64,000 nt of DNA from Streptomyces cellulosae (GCA_014655195.1 BNBH01000010.1:153450-217449); one strand, 5' to 3'; shown: positions 1 through 7,981, counted from the first letter of the stretch. Numbers and translations are program-made. The notes: generated by a model from the letters alone, not told the origin.

Positions 1-856
1 GCTTCTCGGGGTTGCGGACGTAGTAGAGCCGCGTGACCCGGCCGTCCTCCACCCGTGCGGCCAGCACGCCGTCGATCTCGCCGTCCAGGCGCAGGACGAG
101 CCCCGGGTTGCCGTTGACCGTGATGGCCTCGCCGGTGAGCGTGCCGCCCGCCTTGCCCAGGCTGCCGGCCATGTAGCGGAGCACCTTGCCCGCGCCGGTG
201 ACCGGCCGCAGCGCCGCCAGCTTGAGTCCGCCGCCGTCGCTGACGAAGACGACGTCCGGCGCCAGCACGTCGAGCAGCCCCTGCAGGTCGCCGGTCTCCA
301 GGGCGGACCGGAACGAGTCCAGCGCCGCCCGGGTCTCCTCGGCGGACACCGGTGTGCGGGGGCGGCGGGCGTCGACGGCCCTCCGCGCCCGGTACGCCGT
401 CTGACGTGCCGCGGCGGGCGTCTTGCCGAGGGCGGCGGCGATGGCGTCGTAGTCGAAGTCGAACACCTCGTGCAGGACGAACACGGCGCGCTCGGTGGGG
501 GAGAGGGTCTCCAGGACGTACAGGAGCGCCAGGGACAGGCTCTCGGCGAGCTCGGCGTCCTCCGCCACGTCGGGCGCGGTGAGCAGGGGTTCGGGCAGCC
601 AGGGGCCGACGTAGGTCTCCTTGCGGCGCTTCAGCGTGCGGAGCCGGTTGAGGGCCTGGCGGGTGGTGATCCGCACCAGGTAGGCGCGCCCGTCCCGCAC
701 CTGTGCCAGGTCGACGTCGGTCCACCGCAGCCAGGTCTCCTGCAGGACGTCCTCGGCGTCCGCGGCGGAGCCGAGCATCTCGTAGGCGACGGTGAACAGC
801 AGGTTCCGGTGGGTGAGGAAGGCCTCGGTCGCGGGGTCGGTGGCGTGGTCGTTCAT
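1..856 (-). CDS. ECF41/SigJ-type RNA polymerase sigma factor, C-terminus cut by window edge
   Basis: An alternative sigma factor that directs RNA polymerase to a small set of promoters. The protein starts MNDHATDPATEAFLTHRN, followed by a sigma-2 region (MLGSAADAEDVLQETWLRW), the linker motif GPWLPEP, a sigma-4 helix-turn-helix region (LSPTERAVFVLHEVFDFDY) and a SnoaL-like C-terminal domain with an SDGGG motif. The reading is still open at base 1, where it encodes VRNPEK, the usual NPDK-like motif near the family's C-terminus, so only a few residues are missing. WLPEP, DGGG and NPDK are the signature motifs of ECF41 sigma factors, whose tail modulates activity instead of a classical anti-sigma factor. 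It lies 52 bases downstream of an FAD oxidoreductase on the same strand and is probably co-transcribed with it. Oxidoreductases are typical ECF41 neighbours. Confidence 0.9.
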   Translation of the reverse strand, partial: MNDHATDPATEAFLTHRNLLFTVAYEMLGSAADAEDVLQETWLRWTDVDLAQVRDGRAYLVRITTRQALNRLRTLKRRKETYVGPWLPEPLLTAPDVAEDAELAESLSLALLYVLETLSPTERAVFVLHEVFDFDYDAIAAALGKTPAAARQTAYRARRAVDARRPRTPVSAEETRAALDSFRSALETGDLQGLLDVLAPDVVFVSDGGGLKLAALRPVTGAGKVLRYMAGSLGKAGGTLTGEAITVNGNPGLVLRLDGEIDGVLAARVEDGRVTRLYYVRNPEK

Positions 857-908
857 GTCGTGTGTGTCGCTCTCTCGTGGCCGGCCCCGCGACGGAGGCA
901 CTTGGTGG

Positions 909-2069
909 TCAGGCGGGGACGTTCCGGCGGGGGCCGAGGCCGTCGTCCCGGACCGGCCGGGAACTGGCCTTGCGCGCCCCGGACACCAGCTGACGGAGGG
1001 TGGACCGGCAGGCGATCTCCTTGACGCCGGCGGCGGGCCGGCCGCTGAGGTGGAGCGCGTTCACCCGGTCGTCCAGGTACGAGAACTGGGTGACGCCCTC
1101 CTCCCGGCCGAGGCTCAGGCACTGCCCGGCGAACAGCAACCGGACGGGCGACGGGGACTTCCCCGCGATGCGGCGCAGGATGGTGCCGGCGGCGCCCGTG
1201 CCCAGCTGCACGGCGGCCTGGCAGCTCATCCGGACCGGCCGGCCCGTGATCACGCCGGCGTCCCCGGCGGCGACGATGCGGTCGTCGTCCACGCTGGTCA
1301 GCGTCGGGTCCGTGACGAGACGGCCGTGGGCGTCGGTCGTCAGCCCGCTGTACGCGGCCAGGCCCGGGACACGGAAGCCCGCGGTCCACACGGTCACCGC
1401 ACCGGCCACGTCGCGGCCGTCCTCGAGCCGTACGGCGTCCCGGGTCACCTCCGTCACCCGCGTCCCGGGCCCCTCGAGGACCCGCACGCCCAGCGCGGCG
1501 AGCCGGCGGGCGACCGGGCGGCGGCCCCGCGCGTGCAGGGAGGGGCCGAGGACGCCTCCGCAGACCAAGGTGACGAGCCGTCCCGTCTCCGCCAGTTCGG
1601 CGGCGGTCTCCACACCGGTCAGGCCCGCCCCGACCACGGTCACCGGGGCCGTCGAGGGCGTGTCGGCCAGCGCCTCCCGCAGCCGCCGCGCGCCGTCGAG
1701 GTCCGCCACCATGTGCGCGAACTCCGCGGCCCCGGGCACGTCGGGGGCGGAGGCGCCGCTGCCCACCGCGTAGACCAGGTAGTCGTAGGCGAGGGTGTCA
1801 CCGCCGGCCAGGGTCACCCGGCGCTCCACGGGCTCGATCAGGGTGGCGGTGCCGACCACCAGACGGACGTTCCGGCCCAGCAGCTCCCCGAAGCTCTCCA
1901 CCGCGTCGTCGGACCCGGTCACCAGCTGGTGCAGGCGGATGCGTTCGACGAAGTCGGGCCGCGGGTTGACCAGTGTCACCGACAGGCCCGCGCGGCGCGC
2001 CAGCCGGTTGGCGGCCTTGACGCCGCCGTAACCGCCGCCCAGGACGACGACCTGGATGTTCTCGCTCAT
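909..2069 (-). CDS. NAD(P)/FAD-dependent oxidoreductase, NDH-2-like
   Basis: Predicted pyridine nucleotide-disulphide-family flavoprotein of 386 aa, resembling type II NADH dehydrogenases. The N-terminal FAD-binding Rossmann motif VVVLGGGYGGVKAANRL is clear. A second dinucleotide motif, VVGAGLTGVETAAELA, lies mid-protein and binds NAD(P)H, and a C-terminal AAGDAGVI segment contacts FAD. The start MSENIQ at 2069 was chosen because GGAGA precedes it at good spacing; a longer open frame to 2246 adds only non-homologous sequence. I see no C-terminal membrane helix, so membrane association is uncertain. The gene runs into the sigma factor ending at base 1. Oxidoreductase partners are characteristic of ECF41 sigma factors, so it is probably a target or co-regulated gene. 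The electron acceptor cannot be told from sequence. Confidence 0.85.
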   Translation of the reverse strand: MSENIQVVVLGGGYGGVKAANRLARRAGLSVTLVNPRPDFVERIRLHQLVTGSDDAVESFGELLGRNVRLVVGTATLIEPVERRVTLAGGDTLAYDYLVYAVGSGASAPDVPGAAEFAHMVADLDGARRLREALADTPSTAPVTVVGAGLTGVETAAELAETGRLVTLVCGGVLGPSLHARGRRPVARRLAALGVRVLEGPGTRVTEVTRDAVRLEDGRDVAGAVTVWTAGFRVPGLAAYSGLTTDAHGRLVTDPTLTSVDDDRIVAAGDAGVITGRPVRMSCQAAVQLGTGAAGTILRRIAGKSPSPVRLLFAGQCLSLGREEGVTQFSYLDDRVNALHLSGRPAAGVKEIACRSTLRQLVSGARKASSRPVRDDGLGPRRNVPA

Positions 2070-2130
2070 GATGTCTCCGTAGGTGAATCGGGCCGGGGAG
2101 CCGGACCGTGGGATCGCGTTTCGGCATGGA

Positions 2131-2157
2131 GACACCGGCGGGAGGTCCGGCGTAACA
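2131..2157 (-). promoter_or_regulatory. Weak ECF41-like promoter upstream of the oxidoreductase
   Basis: On the minus strand this reads TGTTACG-N16-TGTC, ending about 60 bases before the oxidoreductase start. Spacing is the same as in the six exact TGTCACA-N16-GGTC sites nearby, but there are mismatches in both boxes. It is a candidate only. Confidence 0.3.
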
Positions 2158-2188
2158 CGCGCGGTGGGTGGGGTTCGGGCGAATGCCG

Positions 2189-2869
2189 TCATGGGCGGGG
2201 TCCGGCGTTCCAGGAGCGGAGTTTGTCGGGGTTGACGACGACCCACACCCGTACGGCCTCGGCGCCGGAGACCTCCAGGCTCAGGACGGCGACCACGCGC
2301 CCGTCGTGGCGGACGACGAGCCCCGTGGGCCCGTTGCCGGAGTGGGGCGTGAGGGTGGTGTGCGGGCGGCGGTCGAGCAGGCGCAGGAGTCCGCGGGCGA
2401 CCCGGTCGCGTCCGTGCACGGGTGCGACGAGCGTCCGGATCTTTCCGCCGCCGTCGAACCAGGCGGTGGCGTCGGGCGCCAGCAGGGGGAGGAGCAGATC
2501 CTGGTCCGCCGCGAGGCAGGCACGGCGTACGGCGTGCACCACGGCGTCGTGCCGGCGGAGGGTCGCGGGCTCCGCGGCGGGGGGCCGGGTGACGACGGGG
2601 AGGTCCGGGACGGAGTCGGTGAGTCGCTCAAAGCCCGGCACCGCGAGCCGGTCCTCGCAGATCCCTTCGACGCTGCCGACGAGCCAGGCCGCGGGCACGG
2701 GGACGCGCTCCCGCTCGGGATCGGACATGGCGTACCACCGCCGGTAGCACTCGTCGACGGCGCTTTCGGCGTCGTCGGCGCTGCCGAGCATGCGGTGGGC
2801 GAGAGCCACCAGGGCCCGCCGCTCGTCGAGCAGGTCCGCGAGCGGGGAGCCGTCGTCGACGCGGTTCAC
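2189..2869 (-). CDS. ECF41-like sigma factor paralogue lacking sigma region 4
   Basis: A 226-aa protein related to the two ECF41 sigma factors in this window but internally shortened. It has a recognisable sigma-2 segment (ALVALAHRMLGSADDAESAV), then about 30 unrelated residues, then directly the SnoaL-like tail with DGGGK (about residues 139-143) and NPDKL (about 213-217). The WLPEP linker and the whole sigma-4 helix-turn-helix, some 70-90 residues in the intact paralogues, are absent, and no frameshift is visible. Without sigma-4 it should not recognise a -35 element. It could instead bind core polymerase or another sigma factor as a modulator, or be decaying. I chose GTG 2869 because a candidate promoter (2878-2904) would place transcription initiation at about that base, giving a leaderless message. 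An upstream GTG at 2935 is possible but would lie beyond that promoter. Confidence 0.7.
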   Translation of the reverse strand: MNRVDDGSPLADLLDERRALVALAHRMLGSADDAESAVDECYRRWYAMSDPERERVPVPAAWLVGSVEGICEDRLAVPGFERLTDSVPDLPVVTRPPAAEPATLRRHDAVVHAVRRACLAADQDLLLPLLAPDATAWFDGGGKIRTLVAPVHGRDRVARGLLRLLDRRPHTTLTPHSGNGPTGLVVRHDGRVVAVLSLEVSGAEAVRVWVVVNPDKLRSWNAGPRP

Positions 2870-2877
2870 ACGCGTGA

Positions 2878-2904
2878 GACCGGACAGCCGGTCCGTCTGT
2901 GACA
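2878..2904 (-). promoter_or_regulatory. ECF41-type promoter for the sigma-4-less paralogue
   Basis: Minus-strand TGTCACA (2904-2898), 16 bases, then GGTC (2881-2878). This matches the ECF41 promoter form, reported as TGTCACA and CGTC. The predicted transcription start falls almost on the GTG at 2869. Confidence 0.65.
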
Positions 2905-2925
2905 GCCGTTCTTTTTCAACCCTTT

Positions 2926-2952
2926 TGTCACACACGGGCAGGCGGCCCGGTC
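2926..2952 (+). promoter_or_regulatory. ECF41-type promoter for the alpha/beta hydrolase
   Basis: Plus-strand TGTCACA (2926-2932), 16 bases, then GGTC (2949-2952). It is divergent from and adjacent to the equivalent site for the minus-strand gene. It implies a leader of about 60 bases before the ATG at 3020. Confidence 0.65.
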
Positions 2953-3019
2953 ATCGAAGCGAAAGGCGACGACGTGTCGCCGGCCCGGCGGCACCGCCTT
3001 CCGACGAAAGGCTTCAGCC

Positions 3020-3754
3020 ATGTTCCACCGTTCCCGCTCTCCCAAGCCCACCGTGGTCCTCGTCCACGGCGCCTTCGCCGACTCGACCAGCTGGAACGAC
3101 GTGGCGCGCGAACTGCGGCGCGAGGGGCACCCCGTGGTGGCCGCCGCGAACCCGCTGCGCGGACTGAGCAGCGACGCGGCGTACGTCCGTGAAGTCCTCG
3201 CCGGCATCGAGGGACCGGTCGTCCTCGTCGGCCACTCCTACGGCGGGTCGGTCGTCACCGCCGCGGCGGTGGGCGCGGACAACGTGCGGGCGCTGGTGTA
3301 CGTCGCCGCGTTCATCCCGGACAAGGGCGAGAGCGCGCTCGACCTGGCGGCGCGCTTCCCGGGCAGCAGCCTCGGCGAGGCGCTGCGGCCGGTGCCGGTC
3401 ACGCTGCCGGACGGTTCGCCGGGCATGGAGTTCACCATCGACCAGGCGAGGTTCCCGCACCAGTTCGCGGCGGACGTGCCGGAGGGCGTGGCCCGGCTGA
3501 TGGCTGTCACCCAGCGCCCGGTCACCGGCGCGGCACTGGAGGAGCCGGCGCCCGAGCCGGCGTGGCGGACGCTGCCGTCCTGGGCGGTCGTCGCCACGGA
3601 GGACCTCAACATCCCCGCCGCCGCGCAGAGTCACATGGCGAAGCGTGCGGGCGCCCAGGTGACGGAACTGGAGGCGTCCCACGCGGCGAGCGTGTCGCAT
3701 CCGCGGGAGGTCGCGGGCGTCGTGATGGCGGCGGCCGCGTCCGTGAAGCAGTAG
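3020..3754 (+). CDS. Alpha/beta hydrolase
   Basis: Cytoplasmic alpha/beta-fold hydrolase of 244 aa. The oxyanion-hole motif HGAF is at residues 16-19, the nucleophile elbow GHSYGG places the catalytic serine at 73, and the likely acid and base are D195 (ATEDLNIP) and H221 (ASHAAS). The short, lid-poor form resembles the esterase/hydroxynitrile-lyase-like enzymes common in actinomycetes; the substrate is unknown. The start has GAAAGG upstream. It is transcribed divergently from the sigma-4-less paralogue, and both promoters carry the TGTCACA-N16-GGTC signal, so the hydrolase is probably induced by an ECF41 sigma factor. Confidence 0.88.
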   Translation: MFHRSRSPKPTVVLVHGAFADSTSWNDVARELRREGHPVVAAANPLRGLSSDAAYVREVLAGIEGPVVLVGHSYGGSVVTAAAVGADNVRALVYVAAFIPDKGESALDLAARFPGSSLGEALRPVPVTLPDGSPGMEFTIDQARFPHQFAADVPEGVARLMAVTQRPVTGAALEEPAPEPAWRTLPSWAVVATEDLNIPAAAQSHMAKRAGAQVTELEASHAASVSHPREVAGVVMAAAASVKQ

Positions 3755-3928
3755 CGGATCACCACACGCACGGTGCCGCCGCCCCACCCCGGGCCGGCGG
3801 CACCGGCGTATGCGGCGCCGAGTCGTGCCGGATCGATGCGCTCGGTCGAAATATTTCGGCACCGACCGAACGTCTCCCCGAAACCGTTTCGTTCGCTCCA
3901 CGAAACCTGCACGCGCGCCTTCTACCTT

Positions 3929-3942
3929 TGGGAGCGCTCCCA
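3929..3942. promoter_or_regulatory. CebR box (TGGGAGCGCTCCCA)
   Basis: A perfect 14-bp palindrome 35 bases before the LPMO start codon. The sequence is identical to the known binding site of CebR, the cello-oligosaccharide-responsive LacI repressor of Streptomyces. It implies induction by cellobiose or cellotriose. Confidence 0.85.
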
Positions 3943-3977
3943 TCACGTTTCACCCACAGGATTGGAGTCATCCCCCC

Positions 3978-4652
3978 ATGCGCAACTCGCGTTTATCCGC
4001 CGGTACTTCCCGGCCGACCGGGCGCCGGCTCTTCCAGGCGTTCCTGATGCTGTTCGCCGTGGTGGCCGGCGCGCTGACGTTCTCGGGCACCGCCCAGGCG
4101 CACGGTTCCGTCGTCGGACCCGCCTCCCGCGCGTACCACTGCTGGGAGGAGTGGGGTGGCGACCACATGAACCCCGCCATGGCGCAGGAGGACCCCATGT
4201 GTTGGCAGGCCTACCAGGCCAACCCCAACACCATGTGGAACTGGATGAGCATGCTCCAGGACGGCCTCGGCGGCCAGTTCGAGGCGCGGATCCCGAACGG
4301 CAAGCTCTGCAGCAACAACCACCCGAACTTCGAGAGCCTCAACAACCCGGGTCCGTGGACGACGACGCCCGTCGGTGACAACTTCACCGTCCACCTGTAC
4401 GACCAGGCGTCGCACGGCGCGGACTACTTCAAGGTGTACGTGAGCAAGCAGGGATTCGACCCGAAGACCGAGGCCCTCGGCTGGGACGACCTGGACTTCA
4501 TCACCCAGACCGGCCGCTTCGCCCCGGCGAACGACATCACCTTCCCGGTGCAGACCTCCGGCTACTCCGGACACCACATCGTCTTCACCATCTGGCAGGC
4601 CTCCCACTTGGACCAGGCCTACCTGATGTGCAGCGACGTGGACTTCGGCTGA
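3978..4652 (+). CDS. Secreted copper lytic polysaccharide monooxygenase, AA10 family
   Basis: Secreted LPMO (224-aa precursor, about 183 aa mature) that oxidatively cleaves crystalline polysaccharide. The signal peptide ends AQA before His42, so the mature protein begins with the N-terminal histidine that forms the copper histidine brace. The second copper ligand is probably H146 (QASHGADYF), and F203 (HHIVFTIW) fits the axial aromatic position. It is a single catalytic domain with no carbohydrate-binding module. The start at 3978 is set by the signal peptide, and a GGAG lies upstream. Codon 6 is TTA (3993-3995), the rare leucine codon read by the bldA tRNA. The CebR box upstream points to a cellulosic rather than chitin substrate, although sequence alone does not separate these reliably. 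Confidence 0.92.
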   Translation: MRNSRLSAGTSRPTGRRLFQAFLMLFAVVAGALTFSGTAQAHGSVVGPASRAYHCWEEWGGDHMNPAMAQEDPMCWQAYQANPNTMWNWMSMLQDGLGGQFEARIPNGKLCSNNHPNFESLNNPGPWTTTPVGDNFTVHLYDQASHGADYFKVYVSKQGFDPKTEALGWDDLDFITQTGRFAPANDITFPVQTSGYSGHHIVFTIWQASHLDQAYLMCSDVDFG

Positions 4653-4668
4653 GCGACACGGCACAGCG

Positions 4669-4700
4669 AGGCCCGGACGGTGTCCCTGCCGTCCGGGCCT
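4669..4700 (+). terminator. Rho-independent-type hairpin after the LPMO
   Basis: A perfect 12-bp stem (AGGCCCGGACGG with its complement) and an 8-base loop, 16 bases after the LPMO stop. It has only a short T-containing tail, which is usual in Streptomyces. Confidence 0.75.
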
Positions 4701-4757
4701 TCGCCCTGATGGTGCCGACCGTCGTTCTCGGATCACCGGTCCCGTACGCGCCCGGAA

Positions 4758-4778
4758 GGGGCGCGGGGAACCGCGCGA
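4758..4778 (+). repeat. Dispersed intergenic repeat, copy 1
   Basis: GGGGCGCGGGGAACCGCGCGA, one base different from the other copies at 22901, 22997, 23093 and 26167. A more diverged copy is at 43297. All six copies lie between genes. The function is unknown. Confidence 0.7.
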
Positions 4779-4797
4779 ACGACCGGTCGACGGCCCG

Positions 4798-5547
4798 TCA
4801 CTTCTCCTGCGCCGCCAGCCAGTCCTCGTACCGTGTCGTCGCCAGTTCCGCGTCCGGGCCCGGGAGGAGGGTGGACTCGGTGACGGGGGCGCCCGAGTAG
4901 CCTGCCTCGGGGTCGGTCACGATCTCGCGCGGGTCGCCCGCGGCGGACAGGGCCGTGCCGATGGGGTCGGCCAGGAAGAGCGCCTCGGGGCCGCCCACCT
5001 CGACCATGCCGTCGAGCGGGGAGGCGACCGCCGCGCGGCACACCGCCGCGGCCACGTCGTCCGAGGCCATCGGCTGGAACTTCGCCGGAGGCACCCGCAC
5101 CGTCCCGTCGACCGTCGACAGGTCCGCGAGTCCCTTCATGAACTCGAAGAACTGCGTGGCGTGCACGATGGAGTACGGCATGCCGGAGTCCCTGATCAGG
5201 TCCTCCTGCGCCTGCTTGGCGCGGAAGTAGCCGCTCTCCAGGAGCCGGTCCGTCCCGACCACGGACAGGGCGACATGGTGGGCCACCCCCGCGTCCGACT
5301 CCGCCTTGAGGAGGTTGGTGGTCGACGTACGGAAGAACTCCATGACGTCGTCGTCCGCGAACGACGGCGAGTTCGACACGTCGACGACGACCGACGCGCC
5401 GTCCAGGGCCTCGGCCAGTCCCTCACCCGTCAGGGTGTTGACGCCGGTGTTGGGCGCGGCCGGCACCGCCTCGTGGCCCTCGGCCCGGAGCTGGGTGACG
5501 ACCTTCGAGCCGATGAGCCCGGTGCCGCCGATCACTACGACCTTCAT
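4798..5547 (-). CDS. NAD(P)H-binding Rossmann protein (atypical SDR, NmrA/epimerase-like)
   Basis: A 249-aa single-domain protein starting MKVVVIGGTGLIGSKVV, the GxxGxxG dinucleotide-binding motif of atypical short-chain dehydrogenases. Further typical segments are VVVDVSNSPSF, HHVALSVVG and a YFRAKQAQE stretch that replaces the classical YxxxK catalytic motif. It could be an NAD(P)H sensor or a reductase. The gene lies 60 bases downstream of the flavoprotein gene (5608-7338) on the same strand with no hairpin visible between them, so it is probably expressed from the same ECF41-type promoter. Epimerase-like proteins are among the usual ECF41 neighbours. RBS: GAAGGG. Confidence 0.85.
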   Translation of the reverse strand: MKVVVIGGTGLIGSKVVTQLRAEGHEAVPAAPNTGVNTLTGEGLAEALDGASVVVDVSNSPSFADDDVMEFFRTSTTNLLKAESDAGVAHHVALSVVGTDRLLESGYFRAKQAQEDLIRDSGMPYSIVHATQFFEFMKGLADLSTVDGTVRVPPAKFQPMASDDVAAAVCRAAVASPLDGMVEVGGPEALFLADPIGTALSAAGDPREIVTDPEAGYSGAPVTESTLLPGPDAELATTRYEDWLAAQEK

Positions 5548-5607
5548 GAGTCGATTCCCTTCATGCTGTGGGTAGATGGGTGCGTGTGGGCGCCTGCGAC
5601 GGCCCGC

Positions 5608-7338
5608 TCATTCCTGCAACTTGCCGTCCGTCGGCACCTCCTCCATCAAGGAGGCGATCTCCTCGGGGACCGGCGGGATGCTCTCCCGGGTGACGCCGGC
5701 CGCCGGCGACCACACGAGGTTGACCCGCAGTTCCTCCCCCATGTCCGGGTAGTCGCTGCGGTTGTGACAGCCGCGCGTCTCCCGCCGCTCCAGCGCCGCC
5801 TCGAGCGTGGCCCGCGCGGCCAGCACCGCCGCCTTGAGGTCGAAGGCGTGGGCGAGATCCTGGAAGCCGGCGATGTCCGGGTGGACCCCGACGTCCTCCA
5901 TCCGCTTCTCGATCGCGGCGAGTTCGGCCAGCCCGGTGCGCAGCCCCTCCTCGTCGCGGACGACGCCCGCGTGCTCCGTCATCGTGTTGCGGACGGCGCG
6001 CTGCAGGGCGCGGACGTTCTCCGGCCCGTCCGCCGCGAGCAGTTCGTCGACCTCCGCCCGCGCCTCGGCGACGGCCGCCGCCGAACGGGGCTGCGCGGTC
6101 AGCGACTCGGAGTACGCGGCGGCCGCCTGTCCGGTGATACGGCCGTACACCAGCAGCTCGATGAGGCTGTTGCCGCCGAGCCGGTTCGCGCCGTGCAGGC
6201 CGCTGGACGCCTCGCCGATCGCGTACAGGCCGCGCACGTCGGTGCTGTGGTCCTCCGGGCGCACCCACACCCCGCCCATCGAGTAGTGCGCCGTGGGCGC
6301 CACCTCGATCGGGTCGCGGGTGATGTCCCGCATCTGCAGGTCCAGCAGCGTCTGGTACACCCGGGGGAGCCGGTTCATGATCGTCTGCCGGGGGAGGTGG
6401 GAGACGTCCAGCCACACCCCGCCGTTCTCCGTGCCGCGGCCCTCCTTGATCTCCGTGTAGGAGGCCAGGGCGACCCGGTCACGGGTGGACAGCTCCATGC
6501 GCCCGGGGTCGTAGCGGCTCATGTACCGCTCGCCGAGCGCGTTGCGCAGGATGCCGCCCTCGCCGCGCGCGGCCTCGCTGACCAGCGTGCCGGCCGCGTT
6601 CTCCGGCTCGATGATCCCGGACGGGTGGAACTGCACCAGCTCCGGGTCGCGCAGCCGCGCCCCCGCCTCCACGGCCAGCCGGAAGGAGTCCCCGGTGTTC
6701 TCGTCCCGCCGCGACGACGTCCGCCGCCAGATCCGGGTGTGCCCGCCCGCCGCGAGGATCACCGCGTCCGCGTGCACCCGGTAGCGCGTGCCGTCCTTCA
6801 GACCGAAGCCGTACGCCCCGAACACCGCGCCCTCGTGGGTGAGGATCCGCGTGATGTACACGCCCTCCAGCACCGGTATCCGCAGCTGCTCCGCGCGCCG
6901 GACGAGGGCGCGCTGGATCTCCAGGCCCGTGTAGTCGCCGGCGAAGGCGGTGCGGCGGAACTTGTGCGCGCCGAAGAACCGCTGCGAGATACGGCCGTCC
7001 TGCTCCCGCGCGAAGGCCATGCCGTAACGCTCCAGGTCGTCGATGCCCCGGGCGGCGCCCCGGGTGACGATCTCGGTGGTGCGGGGGTCGCCCAGCAGGT
7101 AGCTCTCCTTGAGCGTGTCCGCCGCGTGCTGCTGCCAGCTGTCCTCGGGGTCCATCGTGGCCAGGGCCGCGTTGATGCCGCCGGCGGCGAGGGAGGTGTG
7201 CGCGTCGTCCTTGGGGCGCTTGCCGACCGCGAGGACGTCGACGCCGGCCTCGGCCAGTTCGACGGACGCCCGCAGGCCGGCCCCGCCGGTGCCGATGACC
7301 AGCACCGTGGTGGAGAGACGTTGTTCGGTGGCAGCCAC
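5608..7338 (-). CDS. Orphan succinate dehydrogenase/fumarate reductase-type flavoprotein
   Basis: A 576-aa FAD protein of the SdhA/FrdA/L-aspartate oxidase superfamily. It has the FAD motif VIGTGGAGLRA (about 14-24) and AHTSLAAGGINAAL, in which H47 aligns with the histidine that carries covalent FAD in SdhA. It also has the active-site region FHPSGI, GANRLGGNSL and the C-terminal RRETRGCHNRSDYPDM helix. There is no iron-sulphur (SdhB) or membrane-anchor gene beside it, so it may work as a soluble fumarate reductase-like or aspartate oxidase-like enzyme, or pair with subunits encoded elsewhere. The GTG start has GGAG six bases upstream. A TGTCACA-N16-GGTC promoter sits about 36 bases before the start. 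Confidence 0.85.
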   Translation of the reverse strand: MAATEQRLSTTVLVIGTGGAGLRASVELAEAGVDVLAVGKRPKDDAHTSLAAGGINAALATMDPEDSWQQHAADTLKESYLLGDPRTTEIVTRGAARGIDDLERYGMAFAREQDGRISQRFFGAHKFRRTAFAGDYTGLEIQRALVRRAEQLRIPVLEGVYITRILTHEGAVFGAYGFGLKDGTRYRVHADAVILAAGGHTRIWRRTSSRRDENTGDSFRLAVEAGARLRDPELVQFHPSGIIEPENAAGTLVSEAARGEGGILRNALGERYMSRYDPGRMELSTRDRVALASYTEIKEGRGTENGGVWLDVSHLPRQTIMNRLPRVYQTLLDLQMRDITRDPIEVAPTAHYSMGGVWVRPEDHSTDVRGLYAIGEASSGLHGANRLGGNSLIELLVYGRITGQAAAAYSESLTAQPRSAAAVAEARAEVDELLAADGPENVRALQRAVRNTMTEHAGVVRDEEGLRTGLAELAAIEKRMEDVGVHPDIAGFQDLAHAFDLKAAVLAARATLEAALERRETRGCHNRSDYPDMGEELRVNLVWSPAAGVTRESIPPVPEEIASLMEEVPTDGKLQE

Positions 7339-7373
7339 GATTGCTCCGATCGTCGAGGTGACTCACCGACTAC

Positions 7374-7400
7374 GACCGGACGGCCGCCCGGGCTGTGACA
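7374..7400 (-). promoter_or_regulatory. ECF41-type promoter for the orphan flavoprotein
   Basis: Minus-strand TGTCACA (7400-7394), 16 bases, then GGTC (7377-7374). The predicted transcription start is about 30 bases before the GTG at 7338. Confidence 0.7.
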
Positions 7401-7517
7401 CCACCTCGACGTCGCACGCGTACCTTCCAGCATGCGCCGTGCACGGGAGGCGGGCGACCCGGCGCGGACGCCGCCGTACCCGCCGTCCGGCGACCGGACG
7501 ACGGGTACGAGGGGGAT

Positions 7518-7943
7518 TCACTCCGGCAGCGGAGCGGGCGCGGCGATCCGCCGCACCGTGGTCACCACCGTCGGCACGGTCGTCACCGTCACGTCCCCCG
7601 TGATCAGCCGCTGCACCGGGCAGCGCCCGGCGACCTTCAGCAGCCGCTCCACCTGCGACGGGTCCAGCCCGCCGGTCAGCCGGACGTGTTTGACGATCTG
7701 CCCGCGCGGCCCGAACCGCGCGTCCACGACGACATGGTCGAGCCCCCAGCCCTGCCGTGCCGCGTACGCGCGGACCGCCATCGACGTGCACGACGCGAGC
7801 GCCGCGAGGAGCAGTTCCCCGGGGGTGGGTCCGGTGTCCGCGCCGAGCGGTTCGGGTTCGTCGGCGGTGAGCAGGTGCGGTCCGACCGCGACGGTGCGGG
7901 CCAGCCGCCCGCCCTCACGGACGGACACGGTGCGTCCAGTCAT
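7518..7943 (-). CDS. OsmC family protein
   Basis: A 141-aa protein of the OsmC/Ohr superfamily, thiol-dependent peroxidases and redox proteins. The two conserved cysteines are present in the expected settings: one in AALASCTSMAVRAYA and one in AGRCPVQRLI. The start MTGRTVSV at 7943 is preceded by GAGAGG; a longer frame reaching 8084 adds only unrelated sequence and would run across the promoter. A TGTCACA-N16-GGTC promoter begins about 40 bases upstream. With the flanking flavoprotein and sigma factors this supports a role in oxidative or electrophile stress. Confidence 0.88.
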   Translation of the reverse strand: MTGRTVSVREGGRLARTVAVGPHLLTADEPEPLGADTGPTPGELLLAALASCTSMAVRAYAARQGWGLDHVVVDARFGPRGQIVKHVRLTGGLDPSQVERLLKVAGRCPVQRLITGDVTVTTVPTVVTTVRRIAAPAPLPE

Positions 7944-7981
7944 GACGGTGCCTCTCGGTGGGTCCTGCGGGTCACCCACCA

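Noticed and set aside
5763..5769. A further TGTCACA (minus strand) followed after 16 bases by GGAC
   Set aside because: It lies inside the flavoprotein coding sequence, encodes conserved residues (CHNRSD), and the -10 does not match GGTC. Treated as coincidence.
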